The notes under the pieces were generated by a model. The model did no database searches and was not told where the DNA came from. It saw only the letters and a list, made by a program, of their open reading frames with translations. A DNA stretch of 64,000 nucleotides from Shinella sp. (GTDB lineage Bacteria; Pseudomonadota; Alphaproteobacteria; Rhizobiales; Rhizobiaceae), in the NCBI GenBank assembly GCA_003248775.1, contig QFQX01000005.1, positions 1 to 64,000 on the forward strand, written 5' to 3'. Numbering within the stretch: position 1 is the first letter of the stretch; the number at the start of each line of letters is the position of its first letter. Below, piece after piece: positions 26,475 through 34,881 of this stretch. Position numbers and translations under genes: made by a program.

Positions 26475-27896
26475 ATGTTCGAGACCGCATTCGCCCTGAG
26501 TTTGACCCACTTCGCCAGATCGCTGAGCTTTCCGGAGCGCCTTCAGCGTCGGCCGGGTCGCAATGCCGCTCTTGAACCCTGGCGTCTGCGCAACGCCAAT
26601 CTCGATGCCTTCTTCTACGACGTCAAAGCGCTGACGGCGGAAGAAACCTTTTATATCAGCGATGTGATCGCGGCCGAGGGCCTGATCATGATCGTGCCGC
26701 CGACAGGCGCCGGCATGCTGACGCTCTGCGATACGGTCGATGAATACCTGCTGCGCGGCGGCCGAAACGTACACGCGGTCGCTGTTGCCGGCGTCGGCGG
26801 CTCGGCCATAGGTGCGGCCGCCTTTGCCCGCAACGTAGCCGACGCCATCGGCGAACCCGTCGCCGCCGTCGTTTCCGGTTACGGCCTTGGCGACATCGTC
26901 AACGAAGCCGTCGGCGGCGCGTTCTTCTTCGGCTGGCTCGGCCACATGCGCAACGACCTCGAAGTTCTGGATGACATGGTCGGCCGCCCTCAGCTTGGAG
27001 CCTATCAGGACCGCCACCTCATCGAACTCAAGCCGAACGGCAGTTGCCTCGATGCGGATACGGTGAAGAGCCTGCTCGCCAATCCCGAGCTGTCCTTCCA
27101 CCTGCTTGCCGGTCATTCCCGCGGCAACCGCGTCCTGTCCGAAGCTCTCTATGCCCTGAAGCTTTCTGAGCCGAAACACCTGAGAAAGCTGGCGGGAGGC
27201 CTGCGCGTCGTCACCTTCGGCGGCCGCATCACCATGCCGCCGGAATGCAGGAATGTCATCGACGTGATCGGCGAGTACGACTGGTTCGGGGAAATCAATT
27301 CACGCCCTCTCATCGAGAGCGATGTCCGCGTGCCTTATGCCGGCCACTCCACCAACACAGGCTTCCCCGGTGCCCTTTCCGTCACGAAAATCCTCAAGGA
27401 GATCATCGCCCGTAGCCTGCCGGCAGTGATCGAAAAGGAAAGCGCGGCGCCGGAGAAGGTGGAACCTCCTGTCGAGATAGCAAAAGCAAGAGCCGCCAAG
27501 GTAGCCAAGGCGAAACCGGAGAAGGTTGTCGCAACCGAGCCGCCGGCGGTGGCATCCGCCGAACCACTGGCTGCCGAACCGCCACCGTCAGAACCTTCGC
27601 CGCCAGCAACCGCCATCGCTGATGCACCGCCTTCCGAAATCACGGAGGAAGTGCCGGATCTTCAAGCCGCACCGAAAGAACCCGCCCCGATTGAAGTCAT
27701 CCCAGAGATTGCAGCAACAGAGCCCAATCCAACCGAAGAAGCCGTGATCGAGCCTGTGATCGCGGAACCGCCCGTGGCTGCAAAACCGGTAGTGTCAGCA
27801 AAGCCGGAAACGAAAGCGGAAGCCGCTCCTGCTCCGAAGCCGAAAGCCTCGCGCCCGGCAGGCAAGCGTGGCGGCCCCAAGGGTGGCCGCCGTTAA
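26475..27896 (+). CDS. Unrecognised protein with hydrolase-like elbow and proline-rich tail
   Basis: A 473-residue protein that I do not recognise. Residues 1-315 look globular. They contain an alanine/glycine-rich helix (AVAGVGGSAIGAAAFARNVA) and GHSRG in HLLAGHSRGNRVL, which has the G-x-S-x-G form of an alpha/beta-hydrolase nucleophile elbow. From about residue 318 to the end, the protein becomes low-complexity and rich in Pro, Ala, Glu and Lys, closing with a basic KRGGPKGGRR. There is no clear signal peptide. The start has GGGAG 8 bases before ATG. Upstream are 209 bases without a gene. It may be a lipase-like or polymer-associated protein, but no function can be claimed. Confidence 0.8.
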   Translation: MFETAFALSLTHFARSLSFPERLQRRPGRNAALEPWRLRNANLDAFFYDVKALTAEETFYISDVIAAEGLIMIVPPTGAGMLTLCDTVDEYLLRGGRNVHAVAVAGVGGSAIGAAAFARNVADAIGEPVAAVVSGYGLGDIVNEAVGGAFFFGWLGHMRNDLEVLDDMVGRPQLGAYQDRHLIELKPNGSCLDADTVKSLLANPELSFHLLAGHSRGNRVLSEALYALKLSEPKHLRKLAGGLRVVTFGGRITMPPECRNVIDVIGEYDWFGEINSRPLIESDVRVPYAGHSTNTGFPGALSVTKILKEIIARSLPAVIEKESAAPEKVEPPVEIAKARAAKVAKAKPEKVVATEPPAVASAEPLAAEPPPSEPSPPATAIADAPPSEITEEVPDLQAAPKEPAPIEVIPEIAATEPNPTEEAVIEPVIAEPPVAAKPVVSAKPETKAEAAPAPKPKASRPAGKRGGPKGGRR

Positions 27897-28004
27897 CGTG
27901 GCGCGATCACTATCCCCCGCTTGATTGGTTGGCGAAGGAGCGCTCAACAACGCTCTTTCGAAGCCTTACGCTCCAAGCCAAAGCAATATGTTGGGAAGAT
28001 CGCG

Positions 28005-28262
28005 TCAATCCGCCGAAGGCAGACGCCGCATGGTGAATTCGATGCGATCGCCTTCAAGCTGGCGCCAGCTCTCGACCTCGGTCCAGTAGGCGGCCTTCGG
28101 AAAGGCATCGAACCATTCTCGCGCCTTCTCCCGCGCATCGTCACGCGGCAGGCAGAATGTCTCCCGCACGAAATCCGACCCGCGCCGTGCCTTTGCCTTG
28201 CGGTGGTCGGCAATGCGCTTTTTCAGGCCATCAAGTGGCGGCGGACCGGGTATTCTCGTCAT
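28005..28262 (-). CDS. Small conserved hypothetical protein
   Basis: An 85-residue protein of unknown function, strongly charged in the middle (KKRIADHRKAKARRGSD) with several Trp/Phe residues later (REWFDAFPKAAYWTEVESW). The ribosome binding site GAGG precedes the ATG. It is divergent from hemF, with 167 bp between the starts. The length, codon use and start signal support a real gene, but no domain is recognised. Confidence 0.7.
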   Translation of the reverse strand: MTRIPGPPPLDGLKKRIADHRKAKARRGSDFVRETFCLPRDDAREKAREWFDAFPKAAYWTEVESWRQLEGDRIEFTMRRLPSAD

Positions 28263-28429
28263 GAAAAACCTCGCTACCCCGGAAGATAATAGCCCGATCG
28301 GTCTTTTGCGAGTCGATTTTCAGGGATTGGATCGCCTGCCTTTCTGGTCGCGCAGGAATTGACCTGCTAATCGAATTCCGGATTTTGTGACGAGTCGCCG
28401 CGCGAATGATTGCCGCGACGGGGGAACTG

Positions 28430-29344
28430 ATGGAAAGACCTGACCTGCCGAAAGGCCTGCCGAGCGATATCGGCGAGAAGATGCAGACGGCCCGCGCCTG
28501 GTTCGAGAACCTGCGCGACACGATCTGCGCGTCCTTCGAACTTCTGGAACAGGAACTGACCGGACCGCTTTCCGACCGAGAGCCCGGCCGCTTCGTCGGC
28601 AAGGACTGGCTTCGCGACGGTGGAGCCGGCGGCGGCGGTCGCATGTCGATGATGGAAGGCCGGGTCTTCGAAAAGGTCGGCGTGCACACCTCAACCGTCT
28701 ACGGCGAATTTTCTCCCGAGTTCCGCAAGACCATGCCGGGAGCAGAGGAAGATCCCCGTTTCTGGGCTTCGGGCATTTCGCTGATCGCGCATCCGGTCAA
28801 TCCGAACGTGCCGGCCGTCCATATGAATACCCGCATGGTGGTCACCACCAGCCAGTGGTTCGGCGGCGGAGCCGACCTGACTCCCGTTCTCGACAAGCGC
28901 CGCACGCAGGAAGATCCCGACAGCCGCCTCTTCCACCGCGCCATGGAAATCACCTGTGGACGCCACAGCGCCGTCGCCGACTATGCGGCCTACAAGAACT
29001 GGTGCGACGAATATTTCTTCCTGAAGCATCGCAACGAGCCGCGCGGCATCGGCGGGATCTTCTTCGATTGGCTGCATTCGCCGGAAGAGCGCGGCGGCTG
29101 GGCGGCCGATTTCGCCTTCGTTCAGGACGTCGGCAAGGCCTTCAACCTCGTCTATCCGAAGATCGTGCGCGGCAACTTCAACCAGCCCTGGACCGAGGAA
29201 GAACGCGACGAGCAACTGGTGCGTCGCGGGCGCTATGTGGAGTTCAACCTGCTCTACGACCGCGGCACCATCTTTGGCCTGAAGACGGGCGGCAACGTCG
29301 ATTCGATCCTCTCTTCCATGCCCCCGGTCGTGCGCTGGCCGTAA
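28430..29344 (+). CDS. hemF: Oxygen-dependent coproporphyrinogen III oxidase
   Basis: A 304-residue cytosolic haem-biosynthesis enzyme that turns coproporphyrinogen III into protoporphyrinogen IX using oxygen. Diagnostic segments are VHMNTRMVVTTSQWFGGGAD, the YAAYKNWCDEYFFLKHR region, RGIGGIFFDWL and the C-terminal RGRYVEFNLLYDRGT followed by FGLKTGGNVDSI. The length is standard. The ATG at 28430 has GGGGAA just upstream; the in-frame ATG at 28406 is less likely. A weak hairpin (GGCAAA/TTTGCC at 29398-29416) lies after the stop. Confidence 0.97.
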   Translation: MERPDLPKGLPSDIGEKMQTARAWFENLRDTICASFELLEQELTGPLSDREPGRFVGKDWLRDGGAGGGGRMSMMEGRVFEKVGVHTSTVYGEFSPEFRKTMPGAEEDPRFWASGISLIAHPVNPNVPAVHMNTRMVVTTSQWFGGGADLTPVLDKRRTQEDPDSRLFHRAMEITCGRHSAVADYAAYKNWCDEYFFLKHRNEPRGIGGIFFDWLHSPEERGGWAADFAFVQDVGKAFNLVYPKIVRGNFNQPWTEEERDEQLVRRGRYVEFNLLYDRGTIFGLKTGGNVDSILSSMPPVVRWP

Positions 29345-29466
29345 AGGCCGGCCATTCTTGCCTGAAAAACGCGCAACTGGTGTCGTTTTGAGCCATTGGC
29401 AAAACCTCGGTTTGCCGATGATCAAGACGATCGCGGAATTGTGACCTGCGACATCAAATTACATTT

Positions 29467-29493
29467 GGAATTGTAACATCCGGTGTTATCGTT
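29467..29493 (+). promoter_or_regulatory. Possible EcfG-type general stress promoter
   Basis: GGAAT-N18-CGTT resembles the alphaproteobacterial EcfG/RpoE2 consensus (GGAAC-N18/19-CGTT) with one mismatch, 30 bp upstream of the small-protein gene. An inverted repeat ATTACA-N8-TGTAAC (29458-29477) overlaps its -35 side and might be an operator. Confidence 0.4.
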
Positions 29494-29522
29494 CTCTTGG
29501 TTCTTACAGGAGGAGAATTGCT

Positions 29523-29795
29523 ATGCCTGATACAAGCAGCGTTTCAGTCCCCCCGCATGCCGCAAACGAACGCGCTCTCGAAGCGCCGGAATTTATCGAT
29601 CGGCTGGCCGAGGAGCTTCGTGCTTCGACCGATGTCGACCTTCCCCACGCCTACTTCGTCGAACAGGTCAAGCTCGGCCTGTCGGGCCGCGAACTGACAG
29701 ATGTCGAAGCGGCCAACGATATCGAAGGCTACACCCGTCCGCCCCACGCCCGGGTCGCCGCATCCGTCTTCAATTGCTGGGCAATGCCCGAATAG
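29523..29795 (+). CDS. Small conserved hypothetical protein (90 aa)
   Basis: A 90-residue soluble, acidic protein of unknown function, with a strong ribosome binding site (AGGAGGAGA) 7 bases before ATG. The middle part (EFIDRLAEELRASTDVDLPH) looks helical; the C-terminus ends in VFNCWAMPE. No recognisable domain. A candidate EcfG-type promoter upstream suggests general stress control, which is inference. It is followed after 143 bp by the DUF1059 gene. Confidence 0.7.
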   Translation: MPDTSSVSVPPHAANERALEAPEFIDRLAEELRASTDVDLPHAYFVEQVKLGLSGRELTDVEAANDIEGYTRPPHARVAASVFNCWAMPE

Positions 29796-29938
29796 GATCC
29801 CGGATCACCTCCTGAAAGGTGACGAATGATCCTCTTGTCCTGCACCGCAGCAGCGGTGCAGGCTCGGGAGCAATTGGGAATTTTCGAATAATGTGATATG
29901 CTCTTCGCTGTTGAACCCAGTCGAAGAGGAGATGCGCT

Positions 29939-30124
29939 ATGAAGCAGTTTGAATGCGGTTCACTGGTTCCAGGCTGCGCCTGGCACACCCGCGCCAAGGA
30001 AGAAGCGGAGGTGGTTCATCGGGCCGTCGAGCACCTGCGCACCGCCCATGGCGAAACCATCATCCGCGAAAACATGGTCGAAAACATCAAGGCTCGCATC
30101 ACAGAAGAAGCCGACGCGGCCTGA
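29939..30124 (+). CDS. DUF1059 small protein
   Basis: A 61-residue protein of the DUF1059 family. The conserved opening MKQFECGSLVPGCAWHTRAK carries two Cys and a His in a spacing typical of that family, and the rest is an amphipathic helix (AEVVHRAVEHLRTAHG). A strong AGAGGAG ribosome binding site supports the start. Function unknown; the Cys/His arrangement could bind a metal. It stands alone between the 90-residue gene and cca. Confidence 0.85.
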   Translation: MKQFECGSLVPGCAWHTRAKEEAEVVHRAVEHLRTAHGETIIRENMVENIKARITEEADAA

Positions 30125-30242
30125 CGAAACACAGCACGGAACCCGTTGAGCGGACCCCTGAAAAGAAAGTGCTTTCAGCAGCTTGGCATCCGGACCTGAA
30201 TCGGAACGCCAGGAGGTTGAATCCGTTTCTCAACGACTTGAA

Positions 30243-31499
30243 TCAGGATTTCAGTATCTCTGGCAGCCGGGCGAGAAGCTTCGCCCGGTCCATCGAGAAG
30301 CTGGACGATATCCATTCGTCTTCGAGTTTGCGCAACGTCTCGCCAACCTTTGGCCCGGCCTCCACGCCCGCTGAAATGACATCGCTGCCGGTGAGCGGAA
30401 AGCGCGGTCGCTCGTATTTTTGCGCCTTGCCGAGCAGCACCGAAAGTCGCCCTGCCCGCGCCATGGTCTGAGGATTGCCTTCTGCGCCCGCCCTCGCGCT
30501 GGCAAGTTCCAGCTTGATCACGGCGATGATCCCTTCCGTTCCGAAACGATAGAGATCGCGGGTGAAGACTGCGTCTGTCACGGCTTCAGCAGGCTTCGGC
30601 GCAAGCGCGAAACGCTCCAGATAGACCGCCTCCGCCCGGGAAAGTCTCAGCCGCTCGGCAAGTCCCGCAAGACGCTGGACGTCCTTGGGCACGATCGAGG
30701 CAAGCCGCAGCAGCGGCTCCGGCGTCCACCCGAACGCCTGCTCCGCCGCAATCAGGCCAGGGATCGCATCGATGCCCCACTTCTCGGTCTCCGGCAAGAT
30801 TGCAGTGAGCACGCCGGACTGCCGCATCCAGAGAAGCGCCCGGCCGGGATCGGTTGCGGCCAACAGCTTCTTCATCTCGGACCACACCCGCTCGGCCGAG
30901 AGGCTCTTGAGCTGGTCCTTCGCCCGCGCGCAGGCCTTCAGCCCCGTTGCATCCGGCCGTCCGCCGCCATAATGGGCGAAGAACCGGAAGAACCGCAGAA
31001 CCCGTAAATAATCCTCGGCAATCCGCGTATCCGCGTCGCCGATGAAGCGCACGGTCTTCGTCTCGATATCCGCAAGGCCGCCGATAAGGTCGATCACCTC
31101 ACCGCGTTCATCGACATAGAGTGCATTGATCGTCAGGTCGCGGCGTTCGGCATCCACCTGCCAGTCGGTCCCGAAAGCCACCTGCGCACGCCGCCCGTCG
31201 GTCTCCACATCACGCCGGAGCGTCGTCACCTCGAAACCCACGCCATCGATCACCAGCGTCACCGTGCCGTGCTCAATGCCGGTCGGGACCGCCTTGATAC
31301 CGACCGCCGTCGCACGCTCGACGACGACTTCGGGCAGCAGCGTCGTGGCAAGGTCTATATCGCCGACCGGCAAGCCCATCAGGCTGTTGCGCACCGCGCC
31401 ACCGACCACCCGGACCTCGCCGCCATCGGCATTGAGCAGCGCGAAAAGCCTTGTCAGCGCGGGATCGCGGAACCAGGCTTCCGACGAGAGATTGGTCAT
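30243..31499 (-). CDS. cca: CCA-adding tRNA nucleotidyltransferase / poly(A) polymerase family
   Basis: A 418-residue class II nucleotidyltransferase. The head domain carries VVGGAVRNSLMG and the catalytic GDIDLAT (two Asp), followed by RRDLTINALYVD and the neck motif YLRVLRFFRFFA. The C-terminal part is helical. It probably adds or repairs the tRNA 3' CCA end. It is last in a three-gene operon (DUF1285, NUDIX, cca) in which each start overlaps the previous stop by ATGA. This gene order is common in rhizobia. Confidence 0.94.
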   Translation of the reverse strand: MTNLSSEAWFRDPALTRLFALLNADGGEVRVVGGAVRNSLMGLPVGDIDLATTLLPEVVVERATAVGIKAVPTGIEHGTVTLVIDGVGFEVTTLRRDVETDGRRAQVAFGTDWQVDAERRDLTINALYVDERGEVIDLIGGLADIETKTVRFIGDADTRIAEDYLRVLRFFRFFAHYGGGRPDATGLKACARAKDQLKSLSAERVWSEMKKLLAATDPGRALLWMRQSGVLTAILPETEKWGIDAIPGLIAAEQAFGWTPEPLLRLASIVPKDVQRLAGLAERLRLSRAEAVYLERFALAPKPAEAVTDAVFTRDLYRFGTEGIIAVIKLELASARAGAEGNPQTMARAGRLSVLLGKAQKYERPRFPLTGSDVISAGVEAGPKVGETLRKLEDEWISSSFSMDRAKLLARLPEILKS

Positions 31500-32146
31500 G
31501 CATAAAGCCTTTCATAAAGCGTCCGGATAATGCCGGCGGTAATGCCCCAGATGTAGCGCTCGCCATAGGGCATCACATAGAAATGCCTGACGATCCCCTG
31601 CCAGGCCTTGCTGTCGCGCTGGTGGTTGTCGGGATCCATAAGGAAGGAAAGCGGCACCTCGAAGACCTCCTCCACCTCGGCCGGATTGGGCGTGATGGTG
31701 AAGCCGCGCTGGACCACGGAAAGAACCGGGATGATACGAAAACCGGTTCCCGAGAGATATTGCGGCAGCCGCCCGACCGTCTCGACGAAGGAAGGCTCAA
31801 GCCCGATCTCCTCCTCCGCCTCGCGAAGCGCCGCGATCTCGGGCGATTTGTCGTCCTCGTCGATACCACCGCCCGGAAAAGCGATCTGTCCGGCATGCTT
31901 GCGCAGTTTCGTCGTCCGCTGGGTCAGGATGATCTTGGCACCATCCGGATCGTCCACCACGGGCACGAGCACGGCGGCATCCTTGAGCTTCAGCCCCTCG
32001 TTTTCCAGAACGGTCTGCGGATTGAGGAGATGGTCGCCATGGTCGCGCCATGCATGTTCGATCGGCGCGCCGATCTGGTTCAAGGCACGGTGCCTGAAAT
32101 CCTGAGCGCTAAAGAGCGCGGAAGTCCCCGAAGTGCCAGCGATCAT
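31496..32146 (-). CDS. NUDIX hydrolase, CoA pyrophosphatase type
   Basis: A 216-residue NUDIX protein of the NudL/CoA pyrophosphatase group. The box is recognisable as GGGIDEDDKS plus LREAEEEIGL; the metal-binding REAEEE is intact, while the first Glu of the consensus box is Lys. The preceding QRTTKLRKHAGQIAFPGG matches the family. It likely cleaves CoA or acyl-CoA at the diphosphate. It overlaps DUF1285 upstream and cca downstream by four bases each. Confidence 0.9.
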   Translation of the reverse strand: MIAGTSGTSALFSAQDFRHRALNQIGAPIEHAWRDHGDHLLNPQTVLENEGLKLKDAAVLVPVVDDPDGAKIILTQRTTKLRKHAGQIAFPGGGIDEDDKSPEIAALREAEEEIGLEPSFVETVGRLPQYLSGTGFRIIPVLSVVQRGFTITPNPAEVEEVFEVPLSFLMDPDNHQRDSKAWQGIVRHFYVMPYGERYIWGITAGIIRTLYERLYA

Positions 32147-32766
32147 CGTGAAAGCCGATCCAGCTCTTCAGCCGGCATGACCGGAAAAACCGCACCATCG
32201 GAGCGAAGGCAGAACATATCCCGACCCTCGACCGACAAGACCTCGCCAAGCTCGACGAGATCGTACATCACGGCCCGCGAAACCAACGCCTCAAGCCGGC
32301 CCCGCACATGCAGATAGGGCTTCAATTCCTGATTTTCGCCAGAGATGATGAAACGCAGCGGATGCGCCGCACCCGCCTCGATCACATCGCCGACATTGGT
32401 GCGGAAAACCAGCACCGGTCCGTCGTCACGAACATCCACGCTCATCTCGACGGCGACGAAAGGCGCATCCTCGACCCGAATCCCGACCTTTTCCACAGGC
32501 GTGACAAGATAGGTTTTCCCATCCTCATCCTTGCGAAGGACGGTCGAAAAAAGCCTGACCAGCGGCGCTCGACCGATCGGCGTTCCCATATAAAACCATG
32601 TGCCGTCGGCCCGGATTTCCATATCGATATCGCCGCAAAACGGCGGTTCCCAGCGCTCGACGGGCGGAAGCCCGTTCTTGCCCCCGGCGGTCTGCTCGCC
32701 GGCACGGGCGATCAGCGCGGCAAGCCCTGCCGCATCCGTCGTCGCTTTCAGCGTGTCGCCTGCCAT
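32143..32766 (-). CDS. DUF1285 domain protein
   Basis: A 207-residue protein of the DUF1285 family. PPVERWEPPFCGDIDMEIRA and FYMGTPIGRAPLVRLFSTVL are characteristic, as is the later TPVEKVGIRVEDAPF. The fold is two related beta-rich domains; function is unknown. It is the first gene of the operon with the NUDIX protein and cca, overlapping the former by ATGA. It is divergent from moxR with 164 bp between the starts. Confidence 0.88.
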   Translation of the reverse strand: MAGDTLKATTDAAGLAALIARAGEQTAGGKNGLPPVERWEPPFCGDIDMEIRADGTWFYMGTPIGRAPLVRLFSTVLRKDEDGKTYLVTPVEKVGIRVEDAPFVAVEMSVDVRDDGPVLVFRTNVGDVIEAGAAHPLRFIISGENQELKPYLHVRGRLEALVSRAVMYDLVELGEVLSVEGRDMFCLRSDGAVFPVMPAEELDRLSR

Positions 32767-32834
32767 CTTTGCGTCCCGGTTTGCATCTAATCCATTAATC
32801 CATTGCTGTCACGAGATAGTCATTTGAATCGCGC

Positions 32835-32862
32835 TTGTCAGCCGTCCGTTCGGGAATAAGTT
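32835..32862 (+). promoter_or_regulatory. Putative promoter of the MoxR cluster
   Basis: TTGTCA-N16-TAAGTT lies 68 bp upstream of the MoxR ATG in the divergent intergenic region. The -35 is close to consensus and the -10 is poor. Confidence 0.3.
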
Positions 32863-32930
32863 AGTTCTAAAAATGACGGTTGCGTATGAGGCGCGATTCG
32901 TCTCAATGGCCGCATGAAATGGAGAAGACC

Positions 32931-33944
32931 ATGGGAATGATGCCTCTGCAGGATACCGCCCTTGATGAAAAGGCCATCATTGCAGCCGCCGAAAACGCTC
33001 TGGCCGATATTGCCACCATTCGAGGCGAAGTCTCCAAGGTGATCTTCGGCCAGGAAAAAGTGGTCGAGAACACGCTTCTGGCGATCCTGTCGGGTGGTCA
33101 TGCCCTGCTGGTCGGGGTTCCGGGCCTCGCCAAGACCAAGCTTGTCACCACCCTCGGCACTGTTCTGGGGCTCGACGCCAACCGCATCCAGTTCACGCCG
33201 GACCTGATGCCGTCCGATATCCTCGGCACCGAGGTGATGGACCAGGACGAAAATGGCCGGCGCTCATTCCGTTTCGTGAAGGGACCGGTCTTCGCCCAGC
33301 TACTGATGGCTGACGAAATCAACCGCGCCAGCCCGCGAACCCAGTCGGCGCTTCTGCAGTCCATGCAGGAATACCACGTCACCATCGCCGGACAGGCCTA
33401 TAACCTTCCCTCCCCGTTCCACGTTCTTGCCACGCAGAACCCGCTGGAACAGGAAGGCACCTATCCGCTGCCGGAAGCCCAGCTCGACCGCTTCCTGCTG
33501 CAGGTCGATGTCGGCTATCCGGAGCTTGCCGCCGAACGCCAGATACTGCTCGAAACCACCGGCCTTTCCGAAGCGCGGGCAACCAGCGTCGTAACAGCCG
33601 ACCGGCTGATCGAGATCCAGAAGCTCATCCGCCAGATGCCGGTTTCCGAAAGCGTAGTAGATGCGATCCTGTCGCTCGTCCGCTCTGCCCGCCCGGGTCA
33701 GGGAAATGCGGAAACCGACAAGAACGTCGCCTGGGGTCCCGGCCCACGTGCCGGTCAGGCGCTCATGCTCTGCGCCCGCGCACGTGCGCTCTACGAGGGT
33801 CGCCTCGCGCCGTCGCACGACGATGTTTACGCGCTTGCCGAACCGGTCCTCGAACACCGCATGGCGCTCGCCTTCTCGGCTCGCGCGGAAGGCATGTCGG
33901 TACGCGATGTGATCGCTGGCCTCGTCAGCCGTGCTCGCGGCTGA
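32931..33944 (+). CDS. MoxR-family AAA+ ATPase
   Basis: A 337-residue ATPase. Walker A is GVPGLAKTK, Walker B is LLMADEINRASPRTQSALL, and sensor 1 lies in VLATQNPLEQEGTYPLPEAQ, all typical of MoxR. Family knowledge: chaperone-like AAA+ proteins that work with von Willebrand factor A proteins. The ATG at 32931 has GGAGA 7 bases upstream; two in-frame ATGs lie just before it. It is the first gene of a four-gene cluster with a DUF58 protein and two large membrane proteins, all closely spaced. Confidence 0.95.
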   Translation: MGMMPLQDTALDEKAIIAAAENALADIATIRGEVSKVIFGQEKVVENTLLAILSGGHALLVGVPGLAKTKLVTTLGTVLGLDANRIQFTPDLMPSDILGTEVMDQDENGRRSFRFVKGPVFAQLLMADEINRASPRTQSALLQSMQEYHVTIAGQAYNLPSPFHVLATQNPLEQEGTYPLPEAQLDRFLLQVDVGYPELAAERQILLETTGLSEARATSVVTADRLIEIQKLIRQMPVSESVVDAILSLVRSARPGQGNAETDKNVAWGPGPRAGQALMLCARARALYEGRLAPSHDDVYALAEPVLEHRMALAFSARAEGMSVRDVIAGLVSRARG

Positions 33945-33960
33945 GAAAGGCTAGGGGCTC

Positions 33961-34881
33961 GTGGCAAGCATTGGCCAGATCGTCGAGCAGACCCCCAGCA
34001 GCGATGCGCTGAGCCGCGCCCGTCAGCGCGCAGCCCTGGTGCCTGACTGCATGGTCGAGGCCCGCCGCATCGCCAATACCGTGATCGCCGGCTGGCATGG
34101 TCGCCGGAAGCGTGGCATCGGCGAGAATTTCTGGCAGTTTCGCCCCTATTCGGAAGGCGAGAGCTTCGCCCGTATCGACTGGCGGCGCTCTGCTCGCGAC
34201 GACCACACCTATATCCGCGACCACGAATGGCAGGCAGCGCATACGATCTGGCTGTGGGCCGACATGTCGCCCTCGATGATGTACAAGTCGACGCTTGCAG
34301 CCGTCTCGAAGGAAAGCCGGGCGCTGGTGCTGATGCTGGCGCTTGCCGAAATCCTTGCGCGGTCGGGCGAGCGCATCGGTTGCCCCGGCGTCATGGAGCC
34401 GGTTTCCGCCCGCAACGCCGCCGAACGGCTCGCCGCAGCACTCATTCATGCGCCGGTGACCAGCGGCCTGCCGGATACCGGCATGATCCGCGGCATGAGC
34501 GATATCGTTCTGATAGGCGACTTCCTCGATGACGCCGACCGCATCATGGATCGCATCGGCCCGCTTGCCCGTCGCGGCCTGCGCGGCCATGTGGTCGAGA
34601 TCGCAGACCCGGCGGAGGAGAGCTTCCCCTATACCGGCCGCACCGAGTTCACCGATCCGGAAACCGGAGAAAAGCTGACATCCGGACGCGCAGAGAGCCT
34701 GCGCGAAGACTACCGCCGAGCCTATCTCGCCCGCCGTGACAATCTCGGCGAAGCGCTGCGCCGCATGGGATGGAGCTTTGTGCCCCACAGCACCGATCGA
34801 CTGGCCTCAGAGGCGTTAGTCGCCGTGCACATGTATCTCTCCGGCACGCCGCCACGCGTCAGCAGGAGCAATGCCTCATGA
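33961..34881 (+). CDS. DUF58 domain protein
   Basis: A 306-residue protein with a GTG start 16 bp after moxR. The DUF58 core is RPYSEGESFARIDWRRSARD, followed by a vWA-like segment (TIWLWADMSPSMMY) whose D-x-S-x-S metal site is only partly kept. DUF58 proteins are regular partners of MoxR ATPases. It overlaps the next gene by ATGA, so translation is coupled. No membrane helix is seen, so it is probably cytosolic or membrane-associated via its partners. Confidence 0.92.
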   Translation: MASIGQIVEQTPSSDALSRARQRAALVPDCMVEARRIANTVIAGWHGRRKRGIGENFWQFRPYSEGESFARIDWRRSARDDHTYIRDHEWQAAHTIWLWADMSPSMMYKSTLAAVSKESRALVLMLALAEILARSGERIGCPGVMEPVSARNAAERLAAALIHAPVTSGLPDTGMIRGMSDIVLIGDFLDDADRIMDRIGPLARRGLRGHVVEIADPAEESFPYTGRTEFTDPETGEKLTSGRAESLREDYRRAYLARRDNLGEALRRMGWSFVPHSTDRLASEALVAVHMYLSGTPPRVSRSNAS

